A stretch of 64,000 bases of DNA from Tubulanus polymorphus (Eukaryota > Nemertea > Palaeonemertea > Tubulaniformes > Tubulanidae), in contig NC_134025.1 of assembly GCF_964204645.1 (NCBI RefSeq), positions 9,987,001-10,051,000 of the forward strand, in the 5' to 3' direction. Under the pieces are notes generated by a model. That model searched no databases. It was not told the origin of the DNA and saw only the letters and a program-made list of their open reading frames with translations. A program made the position numbers and the translations under genes. Positions 1-12,700 of the stretch are shown here, in pieces. The first letter of the stretch is position 1. The number at the start of each line of letters is the position of its first letter.

Positions 1-3000
1 ATAGATATCGATATAAATATTAGTTGATAGGTTCCAATTGTTATTACTACGAACTATTAACTTAAAGTCTATGTCCTAGATTTCATTACATATTATATCG
101 ACGGCGAAGAAAGAATGCCATTCTCAGATACTAAAACCTTTTTTTCGTGTAAACCTATGAAATGAGTTTAGAAAATATACATTTCCCGCAGTATTATGGT
201 TTTACTTGGTACGGGGAGGTCGACCTCCCTGCTTGGCCAGAGGCAGTCAGAGCGAGTCATTGCATGTCGTGTCTTCATTATTTTTCGTCAGGCATAGATT
301 ATCATTTGTTGCGCAGTGTGTGTATATTCGTAATCAGCATACGTGAAATTTTGCGGCGTCCCACAGTCAACGAAGACTCCTGCGCGCGCAGTTCTTTTAA
401 CTTAAGCTTTTTACATCATTTTTACATCGGGCCTTTTCGCGAAATGAATGTTAGCTCGGATTTGTCAGAAATCGTCGGCTCCAAAATAACGCGCGCAAGT
501 AATTCATGATAACGGAAATTTTGTAGGACTTGGGTTGTCGAAAACAAAAACAAAAAACACTCTTTCCCCTAATGTATGTATATATAGTTTGTAGTTGTCG
601 TCATTGTAGATGTTCTTTTAGTATCGTTGATCAGGTTGAAAATCGTTCCGGATTCCGGGTTAATAACGAACCAACTTTTTACTGCAACCACTACCTCACA
701 CACGTATTGGTCGTCGTGTTTGTTTGACCGGTCGTTGTATTGGGCACAAACGCGCGCCGCGTTTTCGTTTCTGTGACTGTGTCGTTTCAAATGAATAGGC
801 GTTTTGTTTATAGCTTTTTTTCTGTGTAATTCTTACCGTAAATTACCCGTCCCCGACAACAGTTTGGCGAAGTAAGGGATTTCGTATATATTTTTTGTTG
901 TTTTTTTTTCTTTAGTAATTTTTGTATCAGTCAACAGCAGCAGAACTCGTGGCATCATTGTTTCTATAGGAATGCTCGCTTAAGTGTTAAAGAGCTTTGA
1001 TTATGTTTCCTAGTCGAAAGATAAATCCAATCCAACAAACTTGAGTATAATACTATTATGTAAACACCGCGGACATAGTCATTGGCTAGGCATGGTCATC
1101 AGTATACTTATAATGATAACAAAATAACAAAATTGAATTCGCAGCATCTATTTACAGTTAGGGTTTTTCTACAGTCGTCGTAGAATTTTCATATATATAT
1201 TTTCTTGCCTGATAGAGCTAGCACAAATTGCGTTGGTTTGTTTGTCGACAGCTTCAGTGTGGACTCGAAGTACTGCCTCTGCCTTTTGGACAGGAGTTGC
1301 CTCACGTTTTGCTCATCACTACTCGTTCGTTCTTTTGTCCCATTCGATATGTATGATAATGTACATAAAATGTGTGCGGCCGAATTATATTACGATTAGG
1401 ACAAAATTCGGGAAATTCGTCAAAACTATATTTTATTATCAAACACGCGCGTTAAGAGAGAATGGGGAAATACTAACAGAATAGGTATTTACTACTCATT
1501 ACCTTAATTACTCCCAACTTGATCTATCATATTACGATATTTGAAGGGCTAATCTCATTGACATAAGTAATGCACTTCGGTACCCGCGCGCATCTCTGCT
1601 TTCTCATGCTATATTACTTACAAATCATGAGGGAGAGCTCCGTTCGAGCTAGCGCGATACATTTTTATATACCGAATATTAGTAATACGGATCTCGAAAA
1701 TGTCGAACGAAGTATATACGAACGGTTTCTAATCTGAACACGTCACGAAGGTCAAGTCTTAATTTCGATGTATCATAAATGGGAGTGCCGTTGTCTGTCT
1801 TGTGGCTTATACAATTAACATATTATATCTACTATACTTATATGTATATACGTATATATATATATATATATTAGCCGGTAATCATAATACTGTCATTGAG
1901 GTGATTTAATTTCGTATTGCGGATTTATTTCTTAGTCATTTTTAGAAAAAGGCCGTGTTCTTAATGATACTAATAACAATATGAATGTTTTAATATTTTC
2001 TTTCTTTTTATTTTTGCTATTAATCTATCCTGCGAATAAATGTGTGTATTATAAAGCGTCTACGTAACCTTCTGAAAATGTATACCCACTGCTGGTTTCA
2101 CGTGAGAGGACTCTTTGCTGAAATCTAACTGAAAAAAATTGTCTTTTGCGGTGTAATATTTGACACAAGTTAACTGTTATCTATCGAGAATGATGATCAT
2201 TGGTCAGCAGTATCGAAAATTTCTACGGAGCACACCTTCAAGTCTTTGTTTCGACTACATTGAAAGTTCAGACTTAATGATGGTACATCGGTACCCCCAT
2301 AAGGTTCTTCTAATATGATTGGGGTAAATGTGGACCATTTCAAAAAATAATCAAGTCGCGTTTCGTTTTAGCAATAAATGATATTTTTTAGGCTAGTTAA
2401 TGCATCTATTTTATGTTATACGGTAATACATGTTTCAAGAAGAGACTTTTCGGGATTCTTGAACGTTTGCGAAACCAACACAATTCGTGCAAATTGTTTG
2501 TTACCTTTTGGTTTCGAATCCCCAGAAATAGATATAGAATAGATGTAGATTTTTTTTTTTGATTCCAATTAGTGACGAGCATAGAAAAAAGGCAAGGTGC
2601 AGGAAACATAAATTTGCCGTCGAACAAACCGAATGAAAAACACATTTCATTGCGTAATTATTTGAACCACCGAGAATAATTTAGTTATTTGATTACGTTC
2701 TTTGATTACTTGTAATTGATATCAGCTGTCTCTTTGCTCTTATCTGCAAAACAGTCTGCGGTCTTTCAGCGGAGATATTGAACTATATCGGAGCTATGTA
2801 CAACAACCATTAAAAAACCACAACAATGAGTTGACTATAATATGATAAGGCGTCATTACCATTCAAAATAATATTCCAAATGCGTGGACGTTTCCAATTC
2901 GGAACTCTTTTCTGGCTTCATCTGCCTAGCTCGATAAGAATCGAAGCAAAAATTTTGGGAGTGGAGGGATCTCTTATATACGGATCTAGCTGGAATAAGT

Positions 3001-4319
3001 CTCGAAATCAGGGATGGCTCGCGCATAGGCGTCGTTATATCGATCATCGAAATTCCATCGGAGATTATACTATTCAATCATCCATCATTCGGAGCTACAT
3101 ACTGACAAAACAAAAAATATGATAATGTAATATTGTAATTCATTAAATCGTTTAATAATCATTCAATGAATGAAGAAGAAAAAAACATATATAGAGAGGC
3201 AGCTATGTTTATTTTATTTTGCGAGAAGTTTTACGACTGTTGATTTTCAATTCGACGTTGACGAAAAAGCACAAAAAAGCTCACTAAACTATATCGCTCG
3301 AGGTGGTACGATACAAAAAAAAGAATAGTTCATTTTAATTGCTTATGATATAGTGGCTGAGAGGAAATACGGCGTATGTTGAAAATATAATCGGGCGGTG
3401 TCGACGATAATCCCGTTACGTATTATAGTGTCACCCTCCTATCTTTTAGCGGATAGAGGCTTCGGTTGACTATATAGATATTACGATTATCATTACTGGT
3501 ACGCTTAAGTGTAAATTGTACACATAATATTTTTATACAAAAAAATGATATTTGCCGAAAACCCGTATTTGTAATTTGTTGGTAATTGCCTAGGGGTATT
3601 TACATGTAGTCGCCTATGTACGCTACTTGTAGACTGTAGTTTTCGTTCATCTTGCGTATGTATTAAATATATACTACAACTAAATAAGAGAGAGAGAGGT
3701 TAGAAGTTTATCGTCGAATTTTGAAGTCTCTTGAAGCAATCTTCCTAATAATCAGTATGTATACATATGTAATGGTGAAATAAGTAATTATAACATTTTT
3801 GTACAGATGTTTCGTGGAATGCGCGATGTTTGTTTATAATTGTCAATAAAATGCTCCCTTTTAATAACAAAATTAGTATTACTTATGTATTATCTCGCAC
3901 TGCTGGATGATAACCGGTATTTTGCCTTAGGACAAAAGAAAATCTTCGCAAAAAAAAGCTGCAGAGGAGGATCAGACAAGCACCAGCTGTTGTTCTGAAG
4001 AAATCTCGAATCAATATGGTCTTTAGCAGAGAGAAAAATCCTTCACTCCAATGTTCATTTAGAATCACACAGTATCACCTGAATTTGATTTGTTTTTCCA
4101 TGAATGACCCCTTTACACAGATAAATCTATTTTGAATAGTAATGGGTAGAATAGTACCAAATAAAGATACGACCACGTTGAGGTATCGAGTCTGACGGAA
4201 GTGTTACAGTCGTCTCTCCAAGAGCACGCGACAGTTTTGTTGTGCATTTATTTCTTTATAATTTAAACAAGATGCGAATACATCAAAGCCCACTTTGTCA
4301 GGTGCTAAGTAAAGTCACA

Positions 4320-4625
4320 GTCGGCCATCTTGGATGGGATCGTGTCCTTCCGGTAGGTTTGTCAGGTGATCGGCCACGCCAGTTGATGAAGTATGAAAGC
4401 TCTATCTGGAAAACTTTTTGGAGTTGATTACCCTAATGTGCGATTTCATAATCCAACATGGCCGAGACGGCCATTTTGGATGACATCATGACCTAGTTTG
4501 GTCAAACCACTCCGTTTCACATTCTCATATAAAAAAGAAAGCTTTACGTGGAGTATTATATCAGTTGATGGTCAAAATGTGCATTTTCAGAATCCAAGAT
4601 GGCCGCCAATCGTCCATCTACACCA
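4320..4625. repeat. Dispersed repeat fragments with AAGATGGCCG cores
   Basis: Three spaced blocks carry the string AAGATGGCCG or its complement (near 4325, 4457-4480 and 4597). They sit in otherwise similar AT-rich context with phrases like 'ccattttggatgacatcatg'. The same core recurs at about 16200, 16380 and 16560, in the left part of the element at 16.0-17.3 kb. This suggests related copies of one repeat family. The core resembles a YY1 site (AAGATGGCGGC) with one change. Family identity cannot be fixed without a repeat library. Confidence 0.5.
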
Positions 4626-4999
4626 ATTACCACAATCTACACGCAATCTACACCATCTACATCAATAACCACAAATATTTAAATCGTCCAAGATTTTATG
4701 GTCATATACAATATATCCAAATTTGAAGACGCTGGGACAAAAAAAATTGTGGTCTGTTGAGAGTTCACAATAAACCTGACTCACGGGCGGACGGCCTTAT
4801 TCACTAACGCATTATTAATCGCAAATCCTCCCGTAACTCAAAATTTGAGAAAATCTCAATCCACAAAAATCTGCAAATATTTTCCGCACAAATTCATCAA
4901 GGTGCGTCTTTATAGACCGATGCCCTACTAACTTTTTCTAGGGCCCAACTTAGAATCATTATAAGTTAGTACCCCAATGTGACGTGTGAATAAGGTCCC

Positions 5000-5110
5000 G
5001 GGGCCCATCTAGGATCTGATTCAGGGAAGGGCTCACCCCTGAATAGGGCATGTCATATAATTCAAAAAGAGCATTCCCGGGAAAAAATACTCATCGGAAA
5101 ACCCTAACAC
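5000..5110 (+). repeat. Fragment of the repeat duplicated at 61.8-62.4 kb
   Basis: This stretch has the same order of short phrases as the two units at 61.8-62.4 kb: a 'gatctgattcaggga' block, a 'gggctcacccc' block, then 'gggcat' and an A-rich tail with 'gggaaaa'. It appears to be a diverged single copy of the same family. Nothing in it codes for protein. Confidence 0.45.
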
Positions 5111-5357
5111 ATTTGCCTAAAAGAAGAACCATTACGCGGGGTTTACATATATGATGTATAATGTATGTTCTCGTATATGACAAGTTTCGATCGAGGTTCA
5201 ACTTAGTCATCGGATCAAGGCACACACCGGCCAATATGCCAATTCTATTTTCTAGTGTTTTCTAGTATTCTGACTGCGAATGCAGTTGGCGCAGAATTCG
5301 ACAGGCAGCAAAAATCGAGGATTGATAACAAAATCTATTGAACCATTTCATTCATTA

Positions 5358-5423
5358 TCTGTATATCTGTATCTGTATCTGTATCTGTATATGTATCTGT
5401 ATCTGTATCTGTATCTGTATCTG
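5358..5423 (+). repeat. (TATCTG)n microsatellite
   Basis: There are about ten tandem copies of the hexamer TATCTG/CTGTAT, with one TATATG variant inside. Open frames here on both strands (tyrosine-leucine repeats on +, glutamine-isoleucine repeats on -) are by-products of the repeat. Confidence 0.95.
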
Positions 5424-6065
5424 ATCATGATGCCGGAACTGATCGGCGGTTGTTGCCTGGATCGTCTGTTCGTCCAGTTGATTCCAGTCGAGGACGGATT
5501 TGACGAAGAACCCCGAGTTTCGGTATTGAGCCGTGTTTGACCTCATGGCATTAATAGCCTAAACAAATAAACTATTGAGTTACGATGGTCCATTGCCTAT
5601 CGCATGGCCAGTCGATTTGAAGGAGGGCTGTCTGGATACTAAAATGATTGAAGGCTGTCCTAGGTTCGAATTTGATTGATTGCCGTCGTTGGGCCAGCCA
5701 AGGTCTCACCAAGACACTATCTGACCAAGACACTAGTGCCGCGGCCGCGGAAACGGTCGAATCCTGGAGGTATTAGAGCCGTGTCCCAGCGGTACTGATT
5801 TATTTAGTACTGCTAATGCTATAGATCTGATTTTTTGGTCGAATTCTGGGCATTTAATAAATTGAGCATTAGCCGATAGACCGGCGGGACTTCGCCCCAT
5901 TGGTAGGCGGTTCCTAGGTAAGTCCATGGTACGCATTGTAGATTGTAGTGCGTCCCCTTCCACCGGCCTTATAGAAATTTCTCGGAGTCACCCTTTTGCT
6001 AAACAGCTGTCAAACGTTTATTGAATTGAATTGATTAAATTGTCACAAAGTCAAAATCTGGCGAA

Positions 6066-8548
6066 ATGCGAGGTGTTTTTCAAGAAGTTGGACATGATGG
6101 CAGCGCTGATACTATCGTTATGCATGAAGGGGTATGTATTTGTAACATGAATATGCACACCACAAAAGGATCATGCATTTTTAGTTGAAAGCGCAAGAAG
6201 AAAGAATGAGAAGCTTTTTTAGCATTTATTAGTTGAAGACGTTTTCCGTTATGTTTTGTAATCATTTCTATTTTTCACATAGCTTCCGATGCCAGAATTA
6301 GATGAAAATAGTGTAATCATTCAAGTACGAGCTTGCGGATTGTCGTTGGTCGACGCTAATCTTCTGATAGAATTGTTTCGCAAGAATCCACTCTCGCGCC
6401 AGCCTGTTGGGCATGAAATATCTGGAGTCATAACGCAGATCGGTTCTCAGGTTACGTCACTTCAATGCGGCGATGAAGTTGCAGGTACTATTCAGTCCTT
6501 AAAGGAGCAGATCACACTGATAGTTCTAACAGTTTTTCAGTAACTTAAATTCATAATTTTGGATTTAAAGCTTAGACTAGCCCAAGAAACTAGGGACGGT
6601 GGTATTTACATCTGGTATTGCTTCTATTGTAGGGTTACTTCCATTAGATTCTCCATATCCGGGGTGTGCCGAGTTTTGTGTTTGCAGTGAATACGACGTT
6701 GGTAAGAAAACGTGGCTTTTCAATCCGTAGATGTAACTTAACCATTTCCATTAAACTTTAAACCATTTCCTCGAATTGGCTAATTCTTATTTCTAGTAAA
6801 AAAGATGAACTCCATCAGTTTTGAGACTGCAGCTGGAGCAGTAGGTAATGCTATCAGAGCGTATTCGGCTTTGCATTATCAAGCGCGTTTGTGTAGTGGA
6901 GATTCAGTTCTAGTAATCGACGGGGCATCGTCATTTGGAAACACTGTCATTCAGCTAGCCCAACAATGGGGAGCCAAGGTACTTACTTACCAGGGAATTC
7001 ATTTTCGGAGAAGTTTGGTAGCTTTATACAGAGCAGACGCCGATCTTTTTGAATAGCTGATCTAAATAGCTATTTAGGAACAGTTTCCTTATATTTTCAA
7101 CAAACTTTTCTACTTCTCTATAGGTGTTAGCCACTGCAAGCAATGGACAAGAAAGGAAATATCTCGAAGATACATTCCCTAAACTTGGTAAGTCGTTTTT
7201 CTGAGCTAAGCATAAATTCATACAGGAATTTCTATTGATCCAGTCAGTCACAAGTGTTAAATAGAATTGGATTCTAATTTGAATGATGAGTATAGATAAA
7301 ACTGATCCAGATTAAGCTTGGAATATGTTATTATTAATTCTACTGCAGCTCAGGTGGTAGATATAGGCGAGAAAAGAAATGTGATGTTGGCTGCCGTGTT
7401 GGAGGAGACGGGAGGCATGGGCGTTGATTGCGTAGTAGACAACGGCGTAAAAATGTTTAATAACAACGATCTTGAGGACGAAAATGTGCGGATGGAGGTC
7501 ATGCATCCTTTACCCACTAAACATGATATTATATCGAGTTTAGCTATGGGCGGTCGATGGATAACCAGTCAATCAGACTTACAGGTACACCCAATATTTT
7601 AAACTTTATGAGCCAATTATTGACTTAATATTTCAATACAGGTATCGATCTGCTACCCATGCCCACCCCCACACATTGGCAATAAGGGTGATAAGGTGGT
7701 TGCTAACTGAAGTTCTGTTCCAAAAAAGGTCATTTTAGATCTGAATTCAGGCCTCTAGCTTTATGGCTTGTCATAATACAACATTGAAATATGAGTTCGA
7801 CATAGCAGTATCTGAAGGGTTTTTGGTTCATATCTTGGTATTGAATATAGAATTTGTTTGATCGTCAATCATTTCACCAACTGGTCATGGTTTCCCAAGA
7901 CCCCTAGTTTAATTTGACTCCCATATTTCTTCTATGAATCGCTAATAGTCTTACAGTTTTTATCAGATCAATACCAAACTTAGTATGGATGTTCAATTAG
8001 CTACTAATTCCCATTCTATAGCTGTGCTTGGATTCGATCCCTAGAGTACCCCGGCGGAACTAGATAGGCTGTTCGTTAATCGGTCTGGTATCTCTATTTC
8101 AGCTCGATCCTCCTGATAGCCAGATAATGTATATGAAGAGTGCTAGCGTCTGTTTTCTATTTGAACATAGTTGGTGTCTTTCTTCAGCTCAACAGGGACG
8201 ATATCAGCGTATCCTTTTCTCATAGATATAGTTGGTGGTTCAGCATGCAAAATATCATCTGGATTAGTTGTCATTTTTATGGCAGTCATTACACGTTTTG
8301 ATATGATTAATTCTTAACTCCTTGAGAGATATGCTGAAAGACATTATGCAGAAATTAGAACACAACTCTCTGAAGTAAGTATTATTCAAACATCTTTTTC
8401 CGTGTTCATTTCGCGCATTCAGTGCAAAAAGTAATTCTCGAAATATTTCAGTCCGATGATAAATAGAGTGGTAACTCTGGACAGCGCAGTGGAGACTTTG
8501 AAACAGTTGGATAGCCGCAGAATGGAAAAAGTTGTCGCGAGAATATGA
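6066..8548 (+). CDS. CRYZL1: Quinone oxidoreductase-like protein 1 (crystallin zeta-like 1)
   Basis: Nine exons rebuild one protein of 355 aa (human CRYZL1 is 349 aa): 6066-6131, 6283-6484, 6633-6701, 6797-6978, 7124-7187, 7349-7584, 8103-8208, 8329-8374, 8452-8548. All junctions are GT-AG with matching phases, and the spliced length is an exact multiple of three. The protein belongs to the zinc-free medium-chain dehydrogenase/reductase superfamily. An N-terminal GroES-like part (VGHEISGVITQIGS, then QCGDEVAG) is followed by ETAAGAVGNAIRAYSALHY and the nucleotide-binding turn DGASSFGNTVIQLAQ (about residues 154-168). Downstream motifs EETGGMGVDCVVDNGVK and KHDIISSLAMGGRWITSQ match CRYZL1 rather than CRYZ. 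By family, it should bind NADP(H), and its physiological substrate is not established. The start follows from exon 1 beginning MRGVFQEV, as in the human N-terminus. An AATAAA lies 34 bp past the stop. It is tail-to-tail with ATP5PO. Confidence 0.95.
7640..7912 (+). repeat. Repeat fragment in CRYZL1 intron 6
   Basis: The intron between 7585 and 8102 ends one block with 'acccctagttt' at about 7899-7910, preceded by 'catttcaccaactggtcatgg'. A near-identical terminus (CATTTGAAACCACTTCCCAA, then a short run ending CCCCTAGTTTT) closes the element at 17.23-17.28 kb. I read this as a truncated copy of that element. It leaves the splice sites untouched. Confidence 0.4.
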
Positions 8549-8581
8549 AGGTTTAAGACATTCCTTATGGTGTTAAAGTGC

Positions 8582-8587
8582 AATAAA
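8582..8587 (+). other. CRYZL1 polyadenylation signal
   Basis: A canonical AATAAA lies 34 bp downstream of the CRYZL1 stop codon (8546-8548), on the same strand. It implies a very short 3' UTR ending near 8600-8610. Confidence 0.7.
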
Positions 8588-8911
8588 ATGGACGATTAAC
8601 CTGTTCGATTAAAGCCACCTGAAAAGGCTTCTTACCAGTTCTCTGGTAATTGATCGATGGCTTCTTAACTATATACCAGTATGAAGGATGCATATCGTTG
8701 TACATGTATATCGGATCAAAGTTGTGATTTGAAATGATGCAGGAGGTTATCAGAGTTCTGATGGATATTGTTAAGAGATTAACTGAAATAAAAACATTTT
8801 ATAATAATGCTATATATTTCTGCTTTAGTTTTGGATTTTGTCATAGGCAACTAGTGCTGGGGACTCGCAGACTTGAAATGGCTCAAATACTGTTTTTGGC
8901 CCACTTGACAA

Positions 8912-9077
8912 TACAGTCTCCCCCGATATTCCGCCCTCCCATATACCGCCACCTCCGCGTACCGCCAGGTTTTCTCAATGTACATCTCAATACAAATACA
9001 TAGTAAAACACCCCCAGGCCTATATAGCACCAAAATCGTTCTGCACTGATGGGGCCATATATCGGGGTTTGACTGTA
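8912..9077. mobile_element. Short MITE with TACAGTC inverted ends
   Basis: A 166-bp segment starts TACAGTC then CCCCCGATAT, and ends ATATCGGGG then TTTGACTGTA. The ends are imperfect inverted repeats flanking non-coding DNA. TA flanks on both sides fit the Tc1/mariner/pogo group of cut-and-paste elements. It lies between the 3' ends of CRYZL1 and ATP5PO. It has no transposase, so any mobilisation would have needed a partner element. Confidence 0.65.
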
Positions 9078-9739
9078 TATATCAACTGGTTTCAACTTGC
9101 CACCTTCACCGAGGGATCTTTAATATTGTCAAGCATTGCACTAAGAAGGTAGGGTGTTCCTGGACCTAATTGTCTCTAGGAAACATAACTGAAGCACCAG
9201 CTCGTGAGAGCCGGTCAGAAACGAGTGGTCTTTGGAACTCTTTAATTAGCACGTTGATTCATCCCAAATACCTGTAGACAATTGCCTTGGATTATCACTA
9301 GCCAGGCAATGAATAACAAATTTTCTTACTTAAATTCATCATGATAACGGCCAATCTTGGCTCACATTTCCTTGGAATTTATCTACCTCGGAGAGTATTC
9401 ATGGGGTCTGTGAGTACATGTAGTCTACTCATGATAGTGTTGCTTGGTCTTCACATCAAAAACTGTATGGAGAACCCAGTCACATACAGGAAATTCAAGA
9501 TCAGTGATCCTGCTGCAGATACCTGAGCATGTTCACCAGTTATATCAAGACAATCCATAGAAACATCTTCAACACTTCCCAAACAACTGGACGTCGTCTG
9601 TTGGATGAAAAGTGAACAAAATTCCTAAGAGGGCTAAAAACTAAATAAAATTTGTTCTAAGAAATTGTTATTATTCACAAACTATAAATTACAACAACAA
9701 GGAGCACAAGATGTTTTTTGCTATTCCAAATCACACAAC

Positions 9740-9745
9740 TTTATA
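9740..9745 (-). other. Possible ATP5PO polyadenylation signal
   Basis: Minus-strand TATAAA, a weak variant, lies about 50 bp past the ATP5PO stop codon. No canonical AATAAA was seen close by on this strand, so the real site may be elsewhere. Confidence 0.25.
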
Positions 9746-9795
9746 ATATTCTCGATAATGAATCAAACCCAGAGATCTACATTTTCATTGTAATC

Positions 9796-12700
9796 TTAGA
9801 TGGCCTGCTTGATCAGGTTCGAATAATTCTTGATCTTGGTCGCAGTAGACATATCTACATACTTGTCACCTATATTGACAACCATGCCGCCGATGATTGA
9901 CGGATCGACCTAAAGACGAGAAAAATTATGATGATGAATAAATAATTAGCCCGGCTCTAGGATATTATAAACTGTGTGTCTGTACAAGGAATTTGTATTC
10001 GATGTAAACTGATGTGCAGTGGAATCTAATTGCAATGACTTTCAGGGGACCAGTAAGTAAATGATCGTTACAACCCTATTAGTTTCCACAGTATGAAATT
10101 ATCAATATTGTCCTATCTTGACACCAATATTCTTGGTTTGTTATAAGCGATCAATTGTCATATCCTCTACCGACCCAAAGCCAAATTTTGGTCCAATTAC
10201 CTTCATATTTGAGAATTACACTTACATTAGGGTACTATTTTGAGTTTCCACCTTATTTTCTGACCTGCTTTTTTCCCCAAAAATTGTACATGGGGTCTCA
10301 AATGACCAAAATCTTCGAAATTTTGGAATTTCAATTCAGTTCTAAAACCACGCTCAGTGCCTTATCTACACCTAGACTGACATTCGAGCATGTAACTTAC
10401 CAGTGGCAATGGTTAAAGAATTTTTTTACCATTTTGAAAAATTGAGAAATTTCTTAGATTTGAATGAGAATTTTAGTCACAGTACCACTCCAGAAGCTAT
10501 CCTTTTTAGTATTGCACTAGCGCGATAGATGGCATCACAATATTGTACAGCAGAATACTAAACATTGGGACTCAGCAGCATAAAATGTGTTTGCTGTGAA
10601 TGTATCCTCATTTCTAAGATTGTACAGAGGGCTGTACAATTCAATCGTGAGGATATCTGAGGTCATCGTGTAATAAGGTTCCACTGTACCGTAGCGGGTA
10701 TATCAACAATCTTTACCTGGGTAGTCAGATGAAGTGTTTCTCCCTGCTTCAAGAATCCTTTGAGGGCACCTTCTAATTCTTTCATATTTTTAGCATCCAA
10801 TTCCTGAAAACGAGAAGAGAGGCAGAAAATTGTATGTACCCAGTACATGACGTTAAGTCACAATCCAAACTAGAGAAAAACCTGCAACAACGCCAGGCAT
10901 TTAACACATAGACAGACCGACAGATAGAATCATTTTCACTTAGGATAGCCTACCTTAGCAGTGGTTACTACACATTGGACCTCTCCTCTGTGGGCGCTCA
11001 TTATTCGGTTGTAGGCATTCATCACAGCTTTCATTTTCTTCAGTCTGCCATTTTCGGTCAAAGCAGCTGCAATAGCGAATCATTAAATCTTCATAACGTC
11101 CGTACAGTACAAAGTTGCAATATTTAAGTAATATTTCATTGAAATATTAAAAGAATGCGTCCAAATGAATCAGTTAAGATATGATCACGATAAAACAGCT
11201 TCCACCAACAACTATACGACGATGTGAACCAACTTACTGAAAAAGTTAATGGTCACTTTTGAGCATTTGTTTGCATTCAGGATACTTGTAATAGTGGCTG
11301 TAAAAATAGAGAGAAATTGATTCCAGGTTGTGATAACATTTCTCCAGGACAGAGAGGCAATGAGGAGAAGTACGCTTGCTTGACATGACCATAGTCCACA
11401 GCGTTTTTAAAACGCGATTAAATTTTGAGATTCCTTGTTTGCCCTTTAACAAATGTTCGCTTTGAAAATCCTTACCCGCCTTCTCCGGTTTGGGCAACGT
11501 AGGGTTCAAAAGGTAGTCTTCAAGTGGTTTGCTGGACTTCAGGAGATCCTAGAACAACATAAAACATACATATAATTTTTTCATCATAGGCTATATCCCT
11601 CCTAACTGTACATTTTTTCAATCGTCATGATTTAAATACCTGTAAACTTTTGAAATCTTTCTCAACATTATCGAGTTGCTTCTCTTTCGACGCGGCAGAA
11701 TAAAGAGCATGAGCATAACGGCCTTCGACTCCGAATATCTGAATTGGCGCCTGAAACAATGAAATAAAACGTAAATCCTTAATAGACGCAGAGATGGTGG
11801 AAGAATCGTATGAAAACTTATTTCAACTCGAATCAGCTTTAACTAGATTTTATAATAATGGGTCACTGTGCGAGTCTGGGCACTGCGTCATCAATATTGG
11901 TGTTAAAAAAAATAAAATCTACATTTGTGAATAATGGCGTTATTTTGTAATCAAATAAATTTCATGACGCTTATTCTCTATGTAATGAATTCTCATGTCT
12001 TTGCAACATCAAACTTTTGAGTGGATGCACACTACATCATTAAAATTGGCTAGACTGGTTGCTGGTCAAGTCAATCATTGATACATTCAAAATCAAAATA
12101 CCTTTATTGATCTTTAACAAAAACATGTACTATATTATGATATTTCTTATTCAGTTGACAATATTAAGGAATATGTTGTTTTTCAATGCATCAATAAACT
12201 TAAAAAATAGTTTCCTCATTGGAGTTCACTTACCGTAACAAGTTTTTGCCTTGAAGCTGATGAGCTGAACTGGCGAATCTAAAGAAAAAATTACAACTAA
12301 TATGAAATTTGATTTAACCCCTATGATATGATTGAGGAGGTAGTTTTGAATCTTCCTAACCCTTAGTCAGTAAACAAGAATCCGATTCAAAATCAGATAT
12401 TTCATAAACCACATCGGTTGTTACACTAAGCATTTGTGAACTTAAGCATAAATAAATTGAACGTCCGTTATCCAATCATTGAACTGGCGAATCAAATGCG
12501 ATTGACGGACTCAAATAGATGGATGGATTGAGCTGCAGCGTTTTAACTTTTATTCTCTCAACTTATCATTTATGACCATCTATTTATTTCTTCATTTTAC
12601 GACAACCCACCAGATTCCATGTTTTGAATCGATCCAAAGATGGAAGAATACGAACAAGCTAAACCCTAAGCCATCTCCCCTGACAGGGATTCGAACTTGA

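Larger units (their letters stand above)
1..5960. other. Non-coding region left of CRYZL1
   Basis: I recognise no protein-coding exon here. The small open frames lack family features and have no convincing splice sites. The first 3.9 kb is AT-rich, with short (TA)n and GA tracts (about 1850-1871 and 3690-3700). An AATAAA at 3844-3849 on the + strand could end a long 3' UTR of a gene lying outside the window to the left, but that is inference only. From about 4.3 to 5.1 kb there are old dispersed repeats, described separately. A GGTTCGAAT B-box-like string near 5663 may be a SINE scrap. Confidence 0.5.

Noticed and set aside
162-509. 115-codon open frame near the left edge
   Set aside because: No domain, no splice logic and no conserved motif. 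Left as non-coding.
5733-5963. 76-codon minus-strand open frame just left of CRYZL1
   Set aside because: No family match. It overlaps likely repeat or 5' flank sequence.
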